64,000 nucleotides of DNA from Cryptomeria japonica (lineage: Eukaryota > Streptophyta > Pinopsida > Cupressales > Cupressaceae), in contig NC_081407.1 of assembly GCF_030272615.1 (NCBI RefSeq), positions 103,709,897 through 103,773,896 on the forward strand. The letters are read 5' to 3'. The notes beneath the pieces were generated by a model. That model was not told the DNA's origin and did not search any database. It saw only the letters and a list, made by a program, of their open reading frames with translations. Below, one piece after another: positions 36,054 through 48,121 of the stretch. The first letter of the stretch is position 1, and each line of letters begins with the position of its first letter. Position numbers and translations under genes: made by a program.

Positions 36054-36662
36054 TGTAAGCACGATGTGATCTCGATCTGCACTTATTCTTGCACCTGGAA
36101 TGTGTTTCTGGTTTTTTGTACTCATTCAGTAGGGACTGAGTTTGGATTCTATAGGCTAGCAACCGAAGTCTGGTCTTTAATTTCCTTTTTCTTCAGTATT
36201 GATTTTGGAAGCATTTTAGATTATTTTCTTCTTCCTTTGCAAATGGAATTTAGACGTATTTTATACACCTACATGCCTCTTTGGAAAGGCATGAGAAATC
36301 TTCACTCATCATGCCTCTTCTTCCTTACAAAAATGTTTGATATAGATTGTTTGTTTGTAACAATATTTGCTTAATTACTAATACAATCTTTATCAAAATC
36401 GCACCTTTCCACACGTATCCTTTAGTCATTAAAAAACCGGTTTTATTATCATAACTAACATTATGATTAGTGTTTACTAAATCCGTTTTATCATTAAGGA
36501 TTAATGTGATCGAATCTTTCCCTGGGTAACATATATGCCTTGGTCGTACAATGGAAGCCCTATTAAATGATGTCTCGGCCTTTCTACCAATACCCTACTA
36601 ATTGTTGAATACAAACCATATAAGTTGTGCGATTTTGTCACCGAAAGTATGGGGATATCACA
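36054..36662 (-). repeat. 3' LTR of element D (609 bp)
   Basis: On the minus strand it begins TGTGATATCCCC at 36662 and ends GCTTACA at 36054. A TATAAAAT box lies near 36262. Length and motif are like those of element E. The partner LTR is outside the window. Confidence 0.7.
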
Positions 36663-36682
36663 ATCTCCCCCTCTTGAATTTG
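36663..36682 (-). promoter_or_regulatory. Polypurine tract of element D
   Basis: AAGAGGGGGAGAT on the minus strand abuts the LTR start TGTGATATCC; this is the plus-strand primer for reverse transcription. Confidence 0.75.
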
Positions 36683-37504
36683 CTTGTCCTCAAGCAGTTT
36701 CCCTCCTCCTTGTAGCCTTTTCTTAGATGAACCTGCACATTGGTTAGAAATTTCTATACAAATCATGCAATTATATAAATCAAAGAAATAATGGATTTAG
36801 AAAGAGTACTACTTAGTTGTTATTGCATATATTGTAAATTGGGCTTCTTTGAGTCACATTTGCCCAAGCTTAAGAGGAATTGTTCTCTACAATTCTGATA
36901 CACTACTTGACTTTATACTAGTCTTTGATTATACCAAGAAGGAATGGGGACTTCCCTTGAACCATTTCTATCCCAAGTCTAAGAGATTTTCTTCCTCTGC
37001 TTCGCGGCTCAAGTAGTCTTTGTGCCATTCTCATTCCCTTCTTGGGAGGAGCGGGGAGCCTATTTGGAGCCATTTCTACACCAAGCCTAAGAGAGGTTGT
37101 TCTCTACAACCTTCTTACTCCACTTGTCGGCTCGCATTTCATGTCCACATCCTTACTCCCCTATCTAATCTTTGGAAGAAATGGGGCCTCTACTAGGCCA
37201 TTCCTACACCAAGCATCTACTTGGGAGACCTTACTAGCTTGACCACCATTCTCACTTCCCTCTTTTGGTTGTTTGGAACCAAATTGCTTAACTCCTTAAG
37301 GTAAGACCTTTAAGGTTCTAAGTGTTCTAGAATGGATCTTGCCATGAGTCATTCATTCCAACTTTTACTCTTATCTCATATGCATTATTAATTCTTTAAT
37401 TAATGATCTATACATTCTCACATTGATGTTATTTATGATCTTTAAATACAATAATGTTGTCTTGTATAGGGTACTATTCATCCATGTTCAAGCTAATTTT
37501 GTTT
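36683..37504. repeat. Element D 3' untranslated region with about 120-bp diverged repeats
   Basis: The phrase CCATTTCTA(C/T)(A/C)CCAAG(C/T)CTAAGAG with following TTCTCT and CTC(A/C)ACTTG text recurs at about 36845, 36955 and 37070, with a weaker copy near 37200. No gene is seen. Confidence 0.6.
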
Positions 37505-37690
37505 TTCTTTGAATGTTTTGATATCTTCTTTTTCCCATGTGCCATCTTCCTCTAGTAGTCCCCTCCATTTGATTAGAAATTCAGTGATAGTTCTATATCT
37601 TAATGTCTTCTTCCTAGTATCTAGGATGATTTCTAGTTCCAATATAAGTTTCCTTTCATCATTGAGAGGTGGTTATTCTGCACATGGGGC
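37505..37690 (-). pseudogene. Element D chromodomain
   Basis: After the stop behind QQVAPCAE the same minus frame reads NDERKLILELEIILDTRKK, then YRTITEFLIKWRGL and EEDGTWEKEDI. The I-K-W-R and G-T-W-E text are the aromatic-cage strands of an integrase-linked chromodomain, which is thought to guide insertion to particular chromatin. Both tryptophans are kept; the upstream TAA (37680) is the visible lesion. Confidence 0.7.
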
Positions 37691-38109
37691 AACTTGTTGT
37701 CCTAGGACCCTTTTGAGCCTTGATACATGGAAGACATTGTGGATTTTGTTATCTTTAGGAAGCTCTAACTCATAAGCTACTTCACCAACTTTCATTAAAA
37801 CCTTGTATGGTCCATAGAACCGGGGTTTGAGTTTTTCTACCCCAATAGCTTCGATTGATGATTGTTTGTAAGGTTGTAATCGTAAAAACGCCAAGTCTCC
37901 TTGAAATGTTCTCTCCAGACAATTCCTATCAGCATATAGTTTTTGCTGATTTTGGGCATGATAGAGGTTCTCCTTGACAGCATTCATGATGTCTATGCTT
38001 TGTTAGACAAAATCTTTATCTCCAAGTACTTTGTTGTCTTGGATGATGCTCCCAAATGATGTAACTTCATATCCATATAAGGCTTTGAATGGACTCACCC
38101 CTATAGACA
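37673..38109 (-). pseudogene. Element D integrase, C-terminal part
   Basis: Minus strand from 38109 reads SIGVSPFKALYGYEV, then a stop, then MNAVKENLYHAQNQQKLYAD and the DNA-binding GPY/F module (FYGPYKVLMKVGEVAYELEL), ending HVSRLKRVLGQQVAP. It joins the integrase half at 47436-48120 exactly across element B and its TSD AGACA. Confidence 0.8.
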
Positions 38110-38235
38110 TGTTGGTTGAAAATTTTGTACACTTGGGGAAATATACAAAATTGTGGTTTCAACCACAGTGTGTGAGTACAACTGTCCTAATTAAGGGAAG
38201 GCTCCCCCTATCTATCTAAAACTAAAACTAAAATA

Positions 38236-39712
38236 GGATGGAACAGCAGTCTTTCTTCTTTTTTCAAGAAAGCCAATATCCTTTTCTCTTCACAGAAAAG
38301 TGATAGCAATTTAACATAAAACAGCAATAACAACTTTTTGAAATGAAATGAGAGAAAGGAAATGAAGTTTCCTGAAATTTCAAAGACTTCCATCACTTCC
38401 TTCGAGACCGAACAGCAATATCAAGATACTAAAATTGATTGATATTCTTCAATATACTAAAATTGATTGTAATGTCCCCTACTTGATCTATTTCAATATA
38501 CTAAAATTGATTGATATTCTTCAATTGGTTATTAACAAATTTCTTATTTATTTTCCTCATTAGATGATTAATTTCATTATTCATAGTTTTTAATATAGAT
38601 ATCAAACCCTGTTGTTACTTCAGTTTTAAGGGAGAAGGGTCTATGTATGTTACCAAAGCGCTTAGAGACCAAATACAATAGGTTCCCTCAAAGTTTACAG
38701 ATCCAAGCCCTTACCTATCTTGGGTCTATACCCTCGAGGCTTATGGGTCACTGATCCCCACCATATCTTGGGTCTTAACCTATTGCTTGGATTTAGACTG
38801 CCCCCCTTTGGAACATCTCATTCCCATCTTCTTAAATACTGACAGTAATAACATGATTTAGACTATAAGTCTATAAGTATACTAATTTCTTATGTATTAT
38901 GGATATATATGAAATTAAGTATGACTGCCATACATATTGCAGTCCATATTAATATTACTATTAATTCTGCATAAGAACATTAGCAGGTTTCATATATTAA
39001 GCACACATACTCAGCTCATCCCCATGCATACCACCAAGAACAAAGATGTTACTACTTGTAACTTAATAACAAATCTGATCTTATCAATCCATGGTGATGT
39101 TATTGGATGCTTTGATTCCTTTCCTTTATATCTCTCAATGTGAGGGAGAGGTCACACCTCTTCATCATGTATACCTTTTGGCAAGAGACACACCCTTTCA
39201 CCATTAGCACCCTTTGAAAGAGTGTAACTCTTCATTATTTCTGCCCTTTGAAAGGGACACAACCTCTCATAATCAGATCTGCACTTATTATTTAAATCAG
39301 ATCTGCACTTCTCATTTCCCAAATTATTCCCCCTCCCAAATGAGGTTCTCTTCTCCCTTTTATATCTCATTGTTGAGGGAGTCGCAACTTTTCTTTTCAT
39401 GTCTTTTGACTTTTCATTAACTTAATTAATTTTTAATTAATCATATTTAATTATATTATTTTATATTTTAATTTAATTTTATTATTACCATTTATTATTA
39501 AAATTTATTTCAAAGTGGGGACATTACAACAGCAGTCTTTCTTCTTTTTTCAAGAAAGCCAATATCCTTTTCTCTTCACAAAAAAGTGATAGCAATTTAA
39601 CATTAAACAACAATAACAACTTTTTGAAATGAAATGAGAGAAAGGAAATGAAGTTTCCTAAAATTTCAAAGACTTCCGTCACTTCCTTTGGGACCGAACA
39701 GCAATATCAAGA
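38236..39712. repeat. Direct repeat of about 180 bp around an inserted LTR
   Basis: The text ACAGCAGTCTTTCTTCTTTT and what follows to AATATCAAGAT occurs at 38242-38425 and again at 39529-39712, directly after the LTR. Between the first copy and the LTR lies a short tandem of ATACTAAAATTGATTGATAT. The arrangement is not a normal 5-bp target duplication; it suggests a larger duplication at or after insertion. Confidence 0.75.
38469..39528 (-). mobile_element. Solo LTR inside element B (1060 bp)
   Basis: Plus-strand text runs from TGTAATGTCCCC to GGGGACATTACA, a 12-bp perfect inverted end. A TATAAAAGG on the minus strand near 39354 gives the orientation. The region 39130-39420 holds a CTTTC/CCCTTTGAAAG-rich repeated stretch. 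No 5-bp duplication is visible because of the surrounding 180-bp direct repeat. Confidence 0.7.
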
Positions 39713-40205
39713 TCAAAGTCTTGACTATGTGAAGTCCTATCTACCCTTTTCTATTCTAATGATATTAAGAACAAATTATAACAGCGCAAAGTCTGAAACA
39801 ACTTCTTTCTTTCTAGAAAAGACAGCAAGAACTAGTGTGAGCTCAAAGATTCACAGCTATTTCTTATTATAAAATCTACTTCTAATCTCTCTTAAAAACG
39901 AGTGTAAGCCCAAAGTCTTACAACTTTTCTCAATAGAACTTCTACTTTAACTAAATTAATCTCCAATACTTGCAGCACAAAGTCTGCAAATCAAAATTGA
40001 TTAAGCCCTTTAACAAATACTTGCAAAAAAGGTAATATTGAACATAAACTCAAGAATATAGCACAAAGTCTCAACACTCGAGTAATTTTCTTCTATTCCT
40101 TTCAATTCTTCAATTTACACATAAAAGCTCAGACTTCTTTGCTGCAAATTTGGTAGAATTTTTGCTTGCTTTCCAAAAGATAAAGATTACAATAGACCCC
40201 TCAAG

Positions 40206-40214
40206 TATTTATAG
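40206..40214 (-). promoter_or_regulatory. TATA box in element B 3' part
   Basis: CTATAAATA on the minus strand, followed by CTTGAGGGGTCTATTGTAAT, nearly identical to element F at 20629. It points out of the element past the gene, towards the 38110 end. Confidence 0.6.
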
Positions 40215-40487
40215 AAGAGAAGTCTTGAGAAAAAGGTGGGAGGATCCTAACTAACTTGAGAAATTCTCTAAACCACCAAGACTTATTCAATAACTAGCTA
40301 TGACTTATTCAAAGTTACAAGTCCTATTCTAAATTGACTTGTTATTCGTCTACTTGTAATTACAAAAGTGCAAGTAATGACTTGACTTGCAATTTACAAA
40401 ATGTTTTTACAAGTAATCATGTCAAAAGAAAAACTACAATGAAGAGATTACAATTCTGAAAAACTGCAACTAAGTGTTGAAAAACAC

Positions 40488-43400
40488 TTAGGTTGCAACA
40501 TGTGAAGACATGAATCCTTCGAACTTCTGGATGATCGTTCATAGCTCAGCAGGATTCGGCTCGTGGGTGTTCTTGGCAACAACCATGGTCTTCACAATGG
40601 TATCATGGCATTGAAGAAGCATACAATCATTCTTCTCCAAAGTGGACTGGATTTCATGCAAGAAGATTTGATGTTTCATCAAAACCTGAATTGAGGCAGC
40701 TGAAAATTGTTCGCTCCTCCACTCATTATGAATCTTCATTTGTAGATCTGTGAGCACTTCTTCTTCTGGTATCAACTCTCCATTCTGACCCATGATATTG
40801 CAAGAGGCCTTCTCACAGTGAGAAACAACACCTTGGAATAATTCAACTCACAATATCATTGCGTCATCAATCTCCTCAATGAGGGATTTGAGAACAAGGG
40901 CTTTGTTCTCTAGAAGTTCTTTAAATTCTAGATACATGAACCTGGAAGGAATAATGGCATGCTACTGAAGAACACTCAACTATTGTCGAGGCATATTGCG
41001 CCAAACTGTCAAGCTACCTTCAACCATTTCCAAATTTTGTTTGAAATTCTTGGAGGTATGATTCAATTTTTATTCAATGGTCTCCAACTTAGCCATCATT
41101 TGGAATATGTCTTTCAGCACTTGCACACACAGATCATGAAGTTGATCCACCCAAGAATCCAATGCTTGTACCTTCTGATCAGCTCTTTCAACTCCCCGAA
41201 TTGATTCTTGTGAACCGGAAGAACTTGAAGGATTACTCCCTTCACCAGCAGGTTTTGTGATTTTATGAACAGCTGCAACAAGTTGCCTATTCTCCTCTTT
41301 TGTCTTGTCTTTCTTCGCTAGAAGTTCATCATACTGTTATACTAGTGAAGCTACGGATTGTTGGGCATCATGCTTGACCACTTCATGCGTTTGTTTACCC
41401 AATTCTATCCTTGTAACCCTGTAATCAGCAACTTGCATTTCCTCACGTGGCTTATCTGCAAGAGGCTCAACAATTTCTGCCACTTTCATCTTGTTGCTGT
41501 CAACAGTTACCCTTGAGATTGTCTTGGCTTTTTTAGCAACCTTGGGCCTAGATTGCTTAAGTTGCTGATAATCAAAGACATCAGGAGAGATTTCCTGCTT
41601 CTTCCTCTTGGGGATGAAAGAACTAAGCCATGGAGGTAAAACGACTAGTTCTCCTTTAGTAGCTACCGAAGACAAAGGAGAAGCAATTTCTGTTTGAACA
41701 ACCGTGGTCACCCTGGGAGGAGTATTTGTCTGGATGGCAACCATGGTTTGTCCGGTAACCAAGGGCATGAATATTGTCTCATAAACTTTTCAAAGCTGGA
41801 AGTAGAGGTATCAATCTCTGACAAATGAATACATGCAGGAGTATCCTCGAAGATTTCTAGCAAACTCTCTTGTTGATGATCAAGAGGTGGCTCAACTGCT
41901 GAAATAGGAATGGCATTCCGAGGAGACTCCTCCACTACTGTGTCAGGAGGAGATATAGGCAGCTCCATGGAAACTGAGGGAATCTCATGAGGTGACTCCA
42001 AAGCCAGTGACTTAGGAACATCATCGGATTGTTGTCCTTCCTCTGGATTATCGGGATCAATCACATGAATGTGAAACTGGGACTTTTCTTTTCCACGAAC
42101 TGTCGCCTCCTCAAGAGGAAGCACTATTACCTGACTAACCCGCAGTTTGATCCTAGTGCTTGAAGATGATGCGCCTTCCTTTTTGTCAATCTGAATCTCA
42201 GACTTACGTCCAAGAGGCCCTATAGAGTCATCTTCTTTTCCAACCTTAATCTTGATGATTCTAACACCATTACCTTTGAGCCAAGTGTTGGTGTTAGCTA
42301 GGATAGGCTGAAATCTTTCAAGAATGGAAGCACATTCTTTATGTGACCATTGGATTAAAGGAAGTGGGGCTTCATCAACCCTTTGTGAGACATACTCTGG
42401 ATCAAACACATTCCCATCATCAATCATCCCTTGCGGAATGTCCACCAGGTTCAAATCAATAACCTGCTCAAGGGTGAGCTTACAGTAGTCCATCTTGAGA
42501 ACCTCCATTTTTCTACGGAGATCCACCTAGATATCCTCAATGCGATGCACATGTATGAAGGACTTTTTGATCTTTTCCTTCATACCTCGGTAGTCAAAAT
42601 CTGCTCTCAACTTAAACCTTTTGAGTTTAATCTCCTGCATCTCGATCTCCATAGCTTTAGCTTTGGTGGATGTGATAAGGGAGTACCGGCCAATCTTTAA
42701 TGGGTTGGTTGTAGAAATCCCCATCCCAACCTTATGTTTGACAGATTGATGTGCATGTACAGCCATGATCTGTCTTCTGTAATGTCTCCATTTTAGCAGA
42801 CTTGGATTTTATGAGATTAGCCTATTATCCTGACCCTCGTAGGCTAATGTGTTGGATAGAGGGTCTTTTGAGGATTGGTATCATCTCCAGTGTTTAGAGT
42901 GCTTCAGTTTGGTCTTCGTTTGGCATCATTCGGACATCATTTGCTCTACTTCCTATTTTTAGTAAGTCTTGGGTTGTTAGAGATGGACCCCTGCTATTTT
43001 TAGTAAAGGAGGTATGGTCATATGCAGCTTCATCATGTCAGCTCCCAGTTCAGACGGCGTTCAAAAATGTTGAATATTAATGGAGATATTAATGTTTATT
43101 TAGTTTAAATAAACATTAATGTTTAGAGCTTATATTATTAAGTTATAATATAATTTTATATTATAACTTAAGTAAGGGTCCAAGTATCATTAAAGGGGAC
43201 CATTTAATTAATTAATTGTGGCTCTTTTACCAAGGTGAAATATTAAATGACAAAGTGAAAATATTATATCATTAAATGTCATTTAATATCATTAATTGAT
43301 TTAATGCCTTATTGGAGAAAATCAAACCTTCATGGGAAATATATATAAGGCTTTTGAAAAGAATAGAAGGGGATTGATTATGTGATTGGAGTTTTTGATT

Positions 43401-45337
43401 GAAGTTTCTCTGGAGCGTTGAAATGTAGAATACCAAGGGTTTCTGCAGGATTCAAGGCTTGTCGGCATTGGAGAGCGTGGCTTCTTCATTGTAACAGCAT
43501 ATAGAGGGTGTGCAATATCATCTGATTATGCTTGTGAGAGTTGGCTTCATTCAGAAGTCAATATTGAGCTGATTGGAAGGTTTATTTCAGAGTTTGTTTG
43601 CAGATTGAAAGAGACTACAGTGCACTACAGTGTCGTGAACAGTGTGCATGAACAGTGCGCTACAATGCTGTGAACAGTGCGCATGAACAGTGCCGTGAAC
43701 AGTGCGCTACGGTAGTTTGAGTTCTATAGAAGGGGATTTAGAAAGGTTGAACAGCTATATATATTTGACAAGGGATTTGCATATGAGGAGAATCAAACCA
43801 ATATATCAAGGCAGCCATTGAAATTCTAGGTTTTCTATCTATGGTCATTGTATTAGAAAATCATTACTTCATTGCATCATTTTCTATTATGATTATATCA
43901 TGAAATACTTGGAGGTTGCATATGTTTAATGGAGATATAATTTGTATATTCCACATTCATGGTAACATTCAGCATTGATCAGCCATTTAGCTTTCATGCC
44001 AATTGTTTGCTTAAATGCCTAATGGCTGTAGGTGTACTTTGGGATGCATGACAAGTGTTTGTCTTAATGTCTACTAGCTGTGCTAGTTAATTTCAGTCAT
44101 TTCACGTGTGTGTAAGCTCTAAAACAGCTAGCATATCATTTCTATAAAAACTTTGCATTGTTAGAAGCTTTCCATAACTTCATTTGCAGCCTACAATCCC
44201 AAAGAAGACAAATAAGAATTCACTACAGTGGCTTCAAACATTGTATGCCAAGTGTTTGACAATATTCCTTGGGGTTCAAATAAGCGAAACAGGGTCAGAT
44301 TAGCCAAGGGATATTACATCTTCCCAACTCCATAAGAATAATATTATCAGTCGAGTATCTAGGAAGCATGTATGGCCGCCCACTGTAGCATCTGACTCTT
44401 ATATAAGTGAAAGTCAGGAATTGAAGGAACAAGCAACCATACTCATTCACTCTTTCCCATGCTTCATCTGACACCCTTCTGTTCTTTAGAGTCTTGTCAA
44501 ACTAGCACATGAAGTAACCAAAGAATGCATCTTGAACCCTCCTGAAATGTAATATGTTGGGTCTTAAGGGCAGTTGATCATAGTATTCCCACACAGGTAT
44601 AAGCGAGCAATCACCCTTAGTAGAAAGACCAGGGAAATGTCTAAGTGATGTTACCAAATACACTAAGTATGAATTCATGTAAAATGTCATGGTAGTAGGG
44701 ACTGCTGCAAGTAGTTCACACAAAGCATCACTGATAATCTCTCCCCATGATATATGATGGGATTGCCCTATGAACATGGTAAACTGATACATCCAAGGCT
44801 CAAAAACATTAGAGTGCTCAAGACCCATCATCCTGCTGAGGAGAGTAATCACGTCTCCAATTTCCCACTTGAAGTCACAACGGTACAACTTAGCCCACCT
44901 TGTGAAAGCGGCTCGTGATTCATGAATCCACTTGTTAATGTGGCGTTTGCAGTCCTTTTCCCTCTTGACATAGTACTCAGCTGCACTATCCTTTGAAATC
45001 TCCATATACACAAGTGTTGATGGTATTCTGAAGACTTTCTCAATAGTATCCGCATCAAGGCGGATTATTGCCTCACAATCATCATTTCTAATGGTTCTCG
45101 TCTCCTTGTCGAAGTGGTGAGCACAAGCGAGAACAAATTCAGGTTCTAGGGCAGCCACTGGAAAAGAAGATGCATGATGAATGTGGTTGTCCAACAACCG
45201 CTCCATATTACTATCCTGCGGATCCTCCACCCTTTTAATGAATTCTGACATGTCAACATGCCCTATCTCCGTATCCTTGATATGATCCAAAGGAGAGGAA
45301 ACTAGTGAAGGGGAAACTTCATTCTAGTACTTGCCAT
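40488..45337 (-). pseudogene. Long gene of element B, unknown protein (about 1100 residues)
   Basis: From ATG 45337 (a frameshift near 45310), minus-strand frames 45290-44502, 44501-44324, then after the solo LTR 42772-41708 and 41768-40488 form one protein. Conserved with element A: DVITLLSRMMG, an F-x-P-W-M run, SYLVYLV, FTYIRV and PYMLPRYSTDNIILME followed by G-R-Q. A Ser/Pro/Glu-rich middle follows, then a basic block (KKAKTISRV) and a charged, probably coiled-coil C-terminus. Damage: frameshifts near 45310 and 41760, TAG at 44502, TAG at 42527 and several late stops. No protease, polymerase or integrase motif is present. The family is unknown to me; a loose likeness to plant mobile-domain or 'putative plant transposon' proteins is only a guess. 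A hairpin of 11 bp sits on the stop codon (40480-40500). Confidence 0.65.
42778..44318 (+). mobile_element. Solo LTR in the gene of element B (1541 bp)
   Basis: Starts TGTAATGTCTCC and ends GGGATATTACA, with an exact duplication TCTTC (42773-42777, 44319-44323). Removal joins the frame ELGRQIMAVHAHQ of the host gene. A TATA box (TATATATAAGG) lies near 43338. An array around GTGAACAGTGCGCTAC occupies 43610-43715. Confidence 0.85.
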
Positions 45338-47430
45338 ATTTATACTTCATCTTCTTTGAAATGGGAGATGATGGTAAATCTAACATTGAAGAACAACTTG
45401 GTATGTTGCGATGAAGACTTAAAAATGTTAAAACAACATCATAATCAGCTGCAACTAAAATTTTTCCTTCTTCAACTGGGAAGAACTCCAGCCCTTGCAC
45501 TTCACAACTTTGTGAGAGAAAGATGGGAAATAAATGGGAATGCTAAAAACTTGACTTTGACCAATTTCGGATCTTGGGGAATGTTTTACAAGTATACAAG
45601 TGGGGAAGAACAAACATGCAATCGGTTTTTGAAACCCGAATGCAAGTATACTTGTAAAATGGAAAATGGAGAAATGAGTGAAAAAAGAGATTTTGACATG
45701 TGGGAAATGGTGTGAATGGAATGTACGGATAATGACAATGAATATGGATGAAAATGGAAGGATTTTGAGAATGTCATCTTCAAGAAAATGGGAAGAACTT
45801 TCAACATGTAATCCGGTTCTACAAACCCGATTTTGAAAGAATGGGTATTTTTTCACTTAGAGAATTGGAATTTCACCAAAAGATGATTAAAATATTCCAA
45901 CCATTGGGGAAGATCAATTATTTTCATCCTACTTGTAATCGGGATTTAAAATCCCGAATACAAGTAAAGAGGGAAAATGGGGAAGATCAATGCAATTCAC
46001 AAATTGCTTTGCAAAAGGGAAAATCTCTCTCACAAAACCGATTTTAGGGCATAACCAACAAAATAAACATATATACAACTAGGAAGATCAAACAAGAAGA
46101 GAAAATAAACAAAGCAAGAGAGAAAAATGAAAGCAAAACCAAAAGAAATCTTACCTTGCTTATCCAAGATGCCTCTTCAAGATATGAAACAGTCTTTGAA
46201 TGGAGAAAGCAACCTCTTAAATAGAAAATGACACCAAACCCTTGCCACGTTTTTTTGCAAACTCGGATTTGAAAAATAACAGCAAAAACGTGTTTCAAGA
46301 TGCAAGAAGAAAGGGTCAAATCTTCAAGGAAATACCACGTAGGAGAGACCCAAAGATAAACGCCCAACGATGGAGTGAAATCGTGTCAAGCAAACCCCAA
46401 ATCGTGGCAAGCAAAAACAGCTTTGAAGAGGTCAAAACGCAGCATTGAAATATGAAACGGCTGTCAAAATAATTACAACGTGTTCACAAACTCAGAAAAT
46501 CCGCCTTGCTATCATATCGCCTCCTTGCTCCATGAATTTCTCCACAAAAATCAGTAAGAATTTGTGGCAAAATCGGTTTAGGAGAGGAAAAATACTTGGT
46601 CAGGTTCTTTGAAGTGAACAACAAGTTTCAATTTTTGCATGTAATAGTGAAAATCGGGTTTCTTTCTTCATATTACAAGTTTAAAATGTCACTTTTCATT
46701 GCACAAGGCAAAATTGGGTTTCTAAAACCCTTCAACAAGTTTTAAAATGCCTTTATTTTCATTCATAAGGCAAATCAGGTTTTTGAGAGAGAAATACAAG
46801 TTATAATAACTTGTAAGAGGAAAATAAAATCCCCTAACAAGTTTTAATAACTTAACTTTTAAAAAAGAACTTGTAATGGGGATTTAAAATTCCCTTTACA
46901 AGTGACTTAGAAAATAAAACATGTAATAGGGAAATAAAATCCCTATTACAAGTAAAATCACTTAAGTAGGAACTTTATAAAAGAATTACAAGTCACTTTT
47001 AAATTTATAATTTAAAATTAACTTGTAACTTATCCAAAAAGTTCCTATTATGACTTAAAAAGACAAAAAGCATCAAGGGGGAAATAAAAAGTAAGTTACA
47101 AGTTCTAATTTCAAAAAATGCACTTGTAATTAACTAAAAATCTCCCTACAAAGACTAAAACAAAGGAAAACATAAAACTTGCAACTTAAGGAAAATTTCC
47201 CACGAGCAGTTAGGGAGAAAAAACCCGAAATTGAGGGAAAAACATAGCAAACGAAACCAGAATGTGATGAAATTCGAAACGTGGTTTGTGGATGGACGAA
47301 GGATTAATCCAATCAAAGGGTAAGGTGAAATTCTGCCTCGAGAAGCATGCCATAGAGTAAAATTTTCATTTTTTGACAAAAATTTTATGTAATGGTCCAT
47401 CATTTTTGAAAACAAAAAATGAGGACAACA
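45338..47430 (-). repeat. Hairpin-rich 5' region of element B
   Basis: Non-coding. Repeated palindromes are built on ACTTGTAATNGGGATTT and its complement. The best are 45931-45965 (17-bp stem, one mismatch), 46869-46903 and 46919-46953. Weaker copies with CCCGAAT/CGGGTTT are scattered between 45560 and 47130. Open frames in this stretch (45305-45715 plus, 45455-45856 minus) come from the repeats. Confidence 0.7.
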
Positions 47431-47435
47431 AGACA

Positions 47436-48120
47436 TGTGATGAGTGGTGTTGTAACAATACTCTCCTAGATGCAGCCATTCAAGCCATGCTTTTTTCTAC
47501 CCAGTAACATAGTTTCTTAGATAGCCCTCTATCCATTTGTTGACAATCTATGTTTGCACATCCGTTTGTGGACGGTAACTGATGCTAGAGATGAGTTATG
47601 TTCTTGCTAACCGAAAGAGCTCTTGTCAAAACTGACTAAGGAAATGGCTATCCCTAACACTATGTTCTTGGGTAAACCATGAAGTTTAAAGATCTCCTTG
47701 AAAAATACTTCTTCTATTTGGGCTGCTTTGTATTCTGTAGATATTGCAAAGAAATGAGCGTACTCTGTAAGTCTATCTACTACCAAATAAATACAATCCT
47801 CAACATGCACCTTAGGTAAACCTGTTATAAAATCCATGGAAATGCTTTCCCATTTTCAGTTTGAAATGTGTAGTGGGTGTAATAGACCTGTTGGGTGGCT
47901 TTGCTCTGTCTTATTTTGTTGGCATGTCATACTTTCTTGCACATGCTTAATGACATCCTTTTTTAGTCCTTTCCATGAATATCTTTCCCTAATCTGCTTC
48001 TATGGCTTGTAGTAACCCCGGTGCCCGGCCAAGGGATTGTCATGGTATTCCTTCAAGATCTTACTCTTCATCCTTGAATATGATGGAAGATAACTCTACC
48101 TTTGTATAGGATAATGCCTT
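47436..48120 (-). pseudogene. Element D integrase, N-terminal and catalytic part
   Basis: Minus strand reads HDNPLAGHRGYYKP, then YSWKGLKKDVIKHVQESM and CQQNKTEQ (zinc-binding region, first cysteine position changed), then the core SMDFITGLPKVHVEDCIYLV and VDRLTEYAHFFAI, and YRPQTDVQ...IVNKWIEGYLRNYV. First and last acidic active-site positions can be placed; the middle region is damaged. Stops occur at several points. It is cut at 47436 by element B. Confidence 0.78.
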
Positions 48121-48121
48121 C

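Larger units (their letters stand above)
38110..47430 (-). mobile_element. Element B: TG...CA unit with one long gene and no LTR pair
   Basis: Inserted in the integrase of D with the duplication AGACA (38105-38109, 47431-47435); removal restores the integrase frame exactly. On the minus strand it starts TGTTGTCCTCATTTTTTG (47430) and ends GTGTACAAAATTTTC then AACCAACA (38110). Neither end text recurs inside, so there is no LTR pair. Layout on the minus strand: about 2 kb of hairpin-rich non-coding DNA, a long gene (45337-40488), then a segment with TATA box and AGACTTTG-type motifs. Two other LTRs (38469-39528, 42778-44318) are later insertions. Native size is about 6.6 kb, close to element A. 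Confidence 0.82.

Noticed and set aside
45305-45856. Open frames on both strands upstream of the element B gene
   Set aside because: They arise from the ACTTGTAAT/CCCGAAT repeat text and do not resemble each other in A or F.
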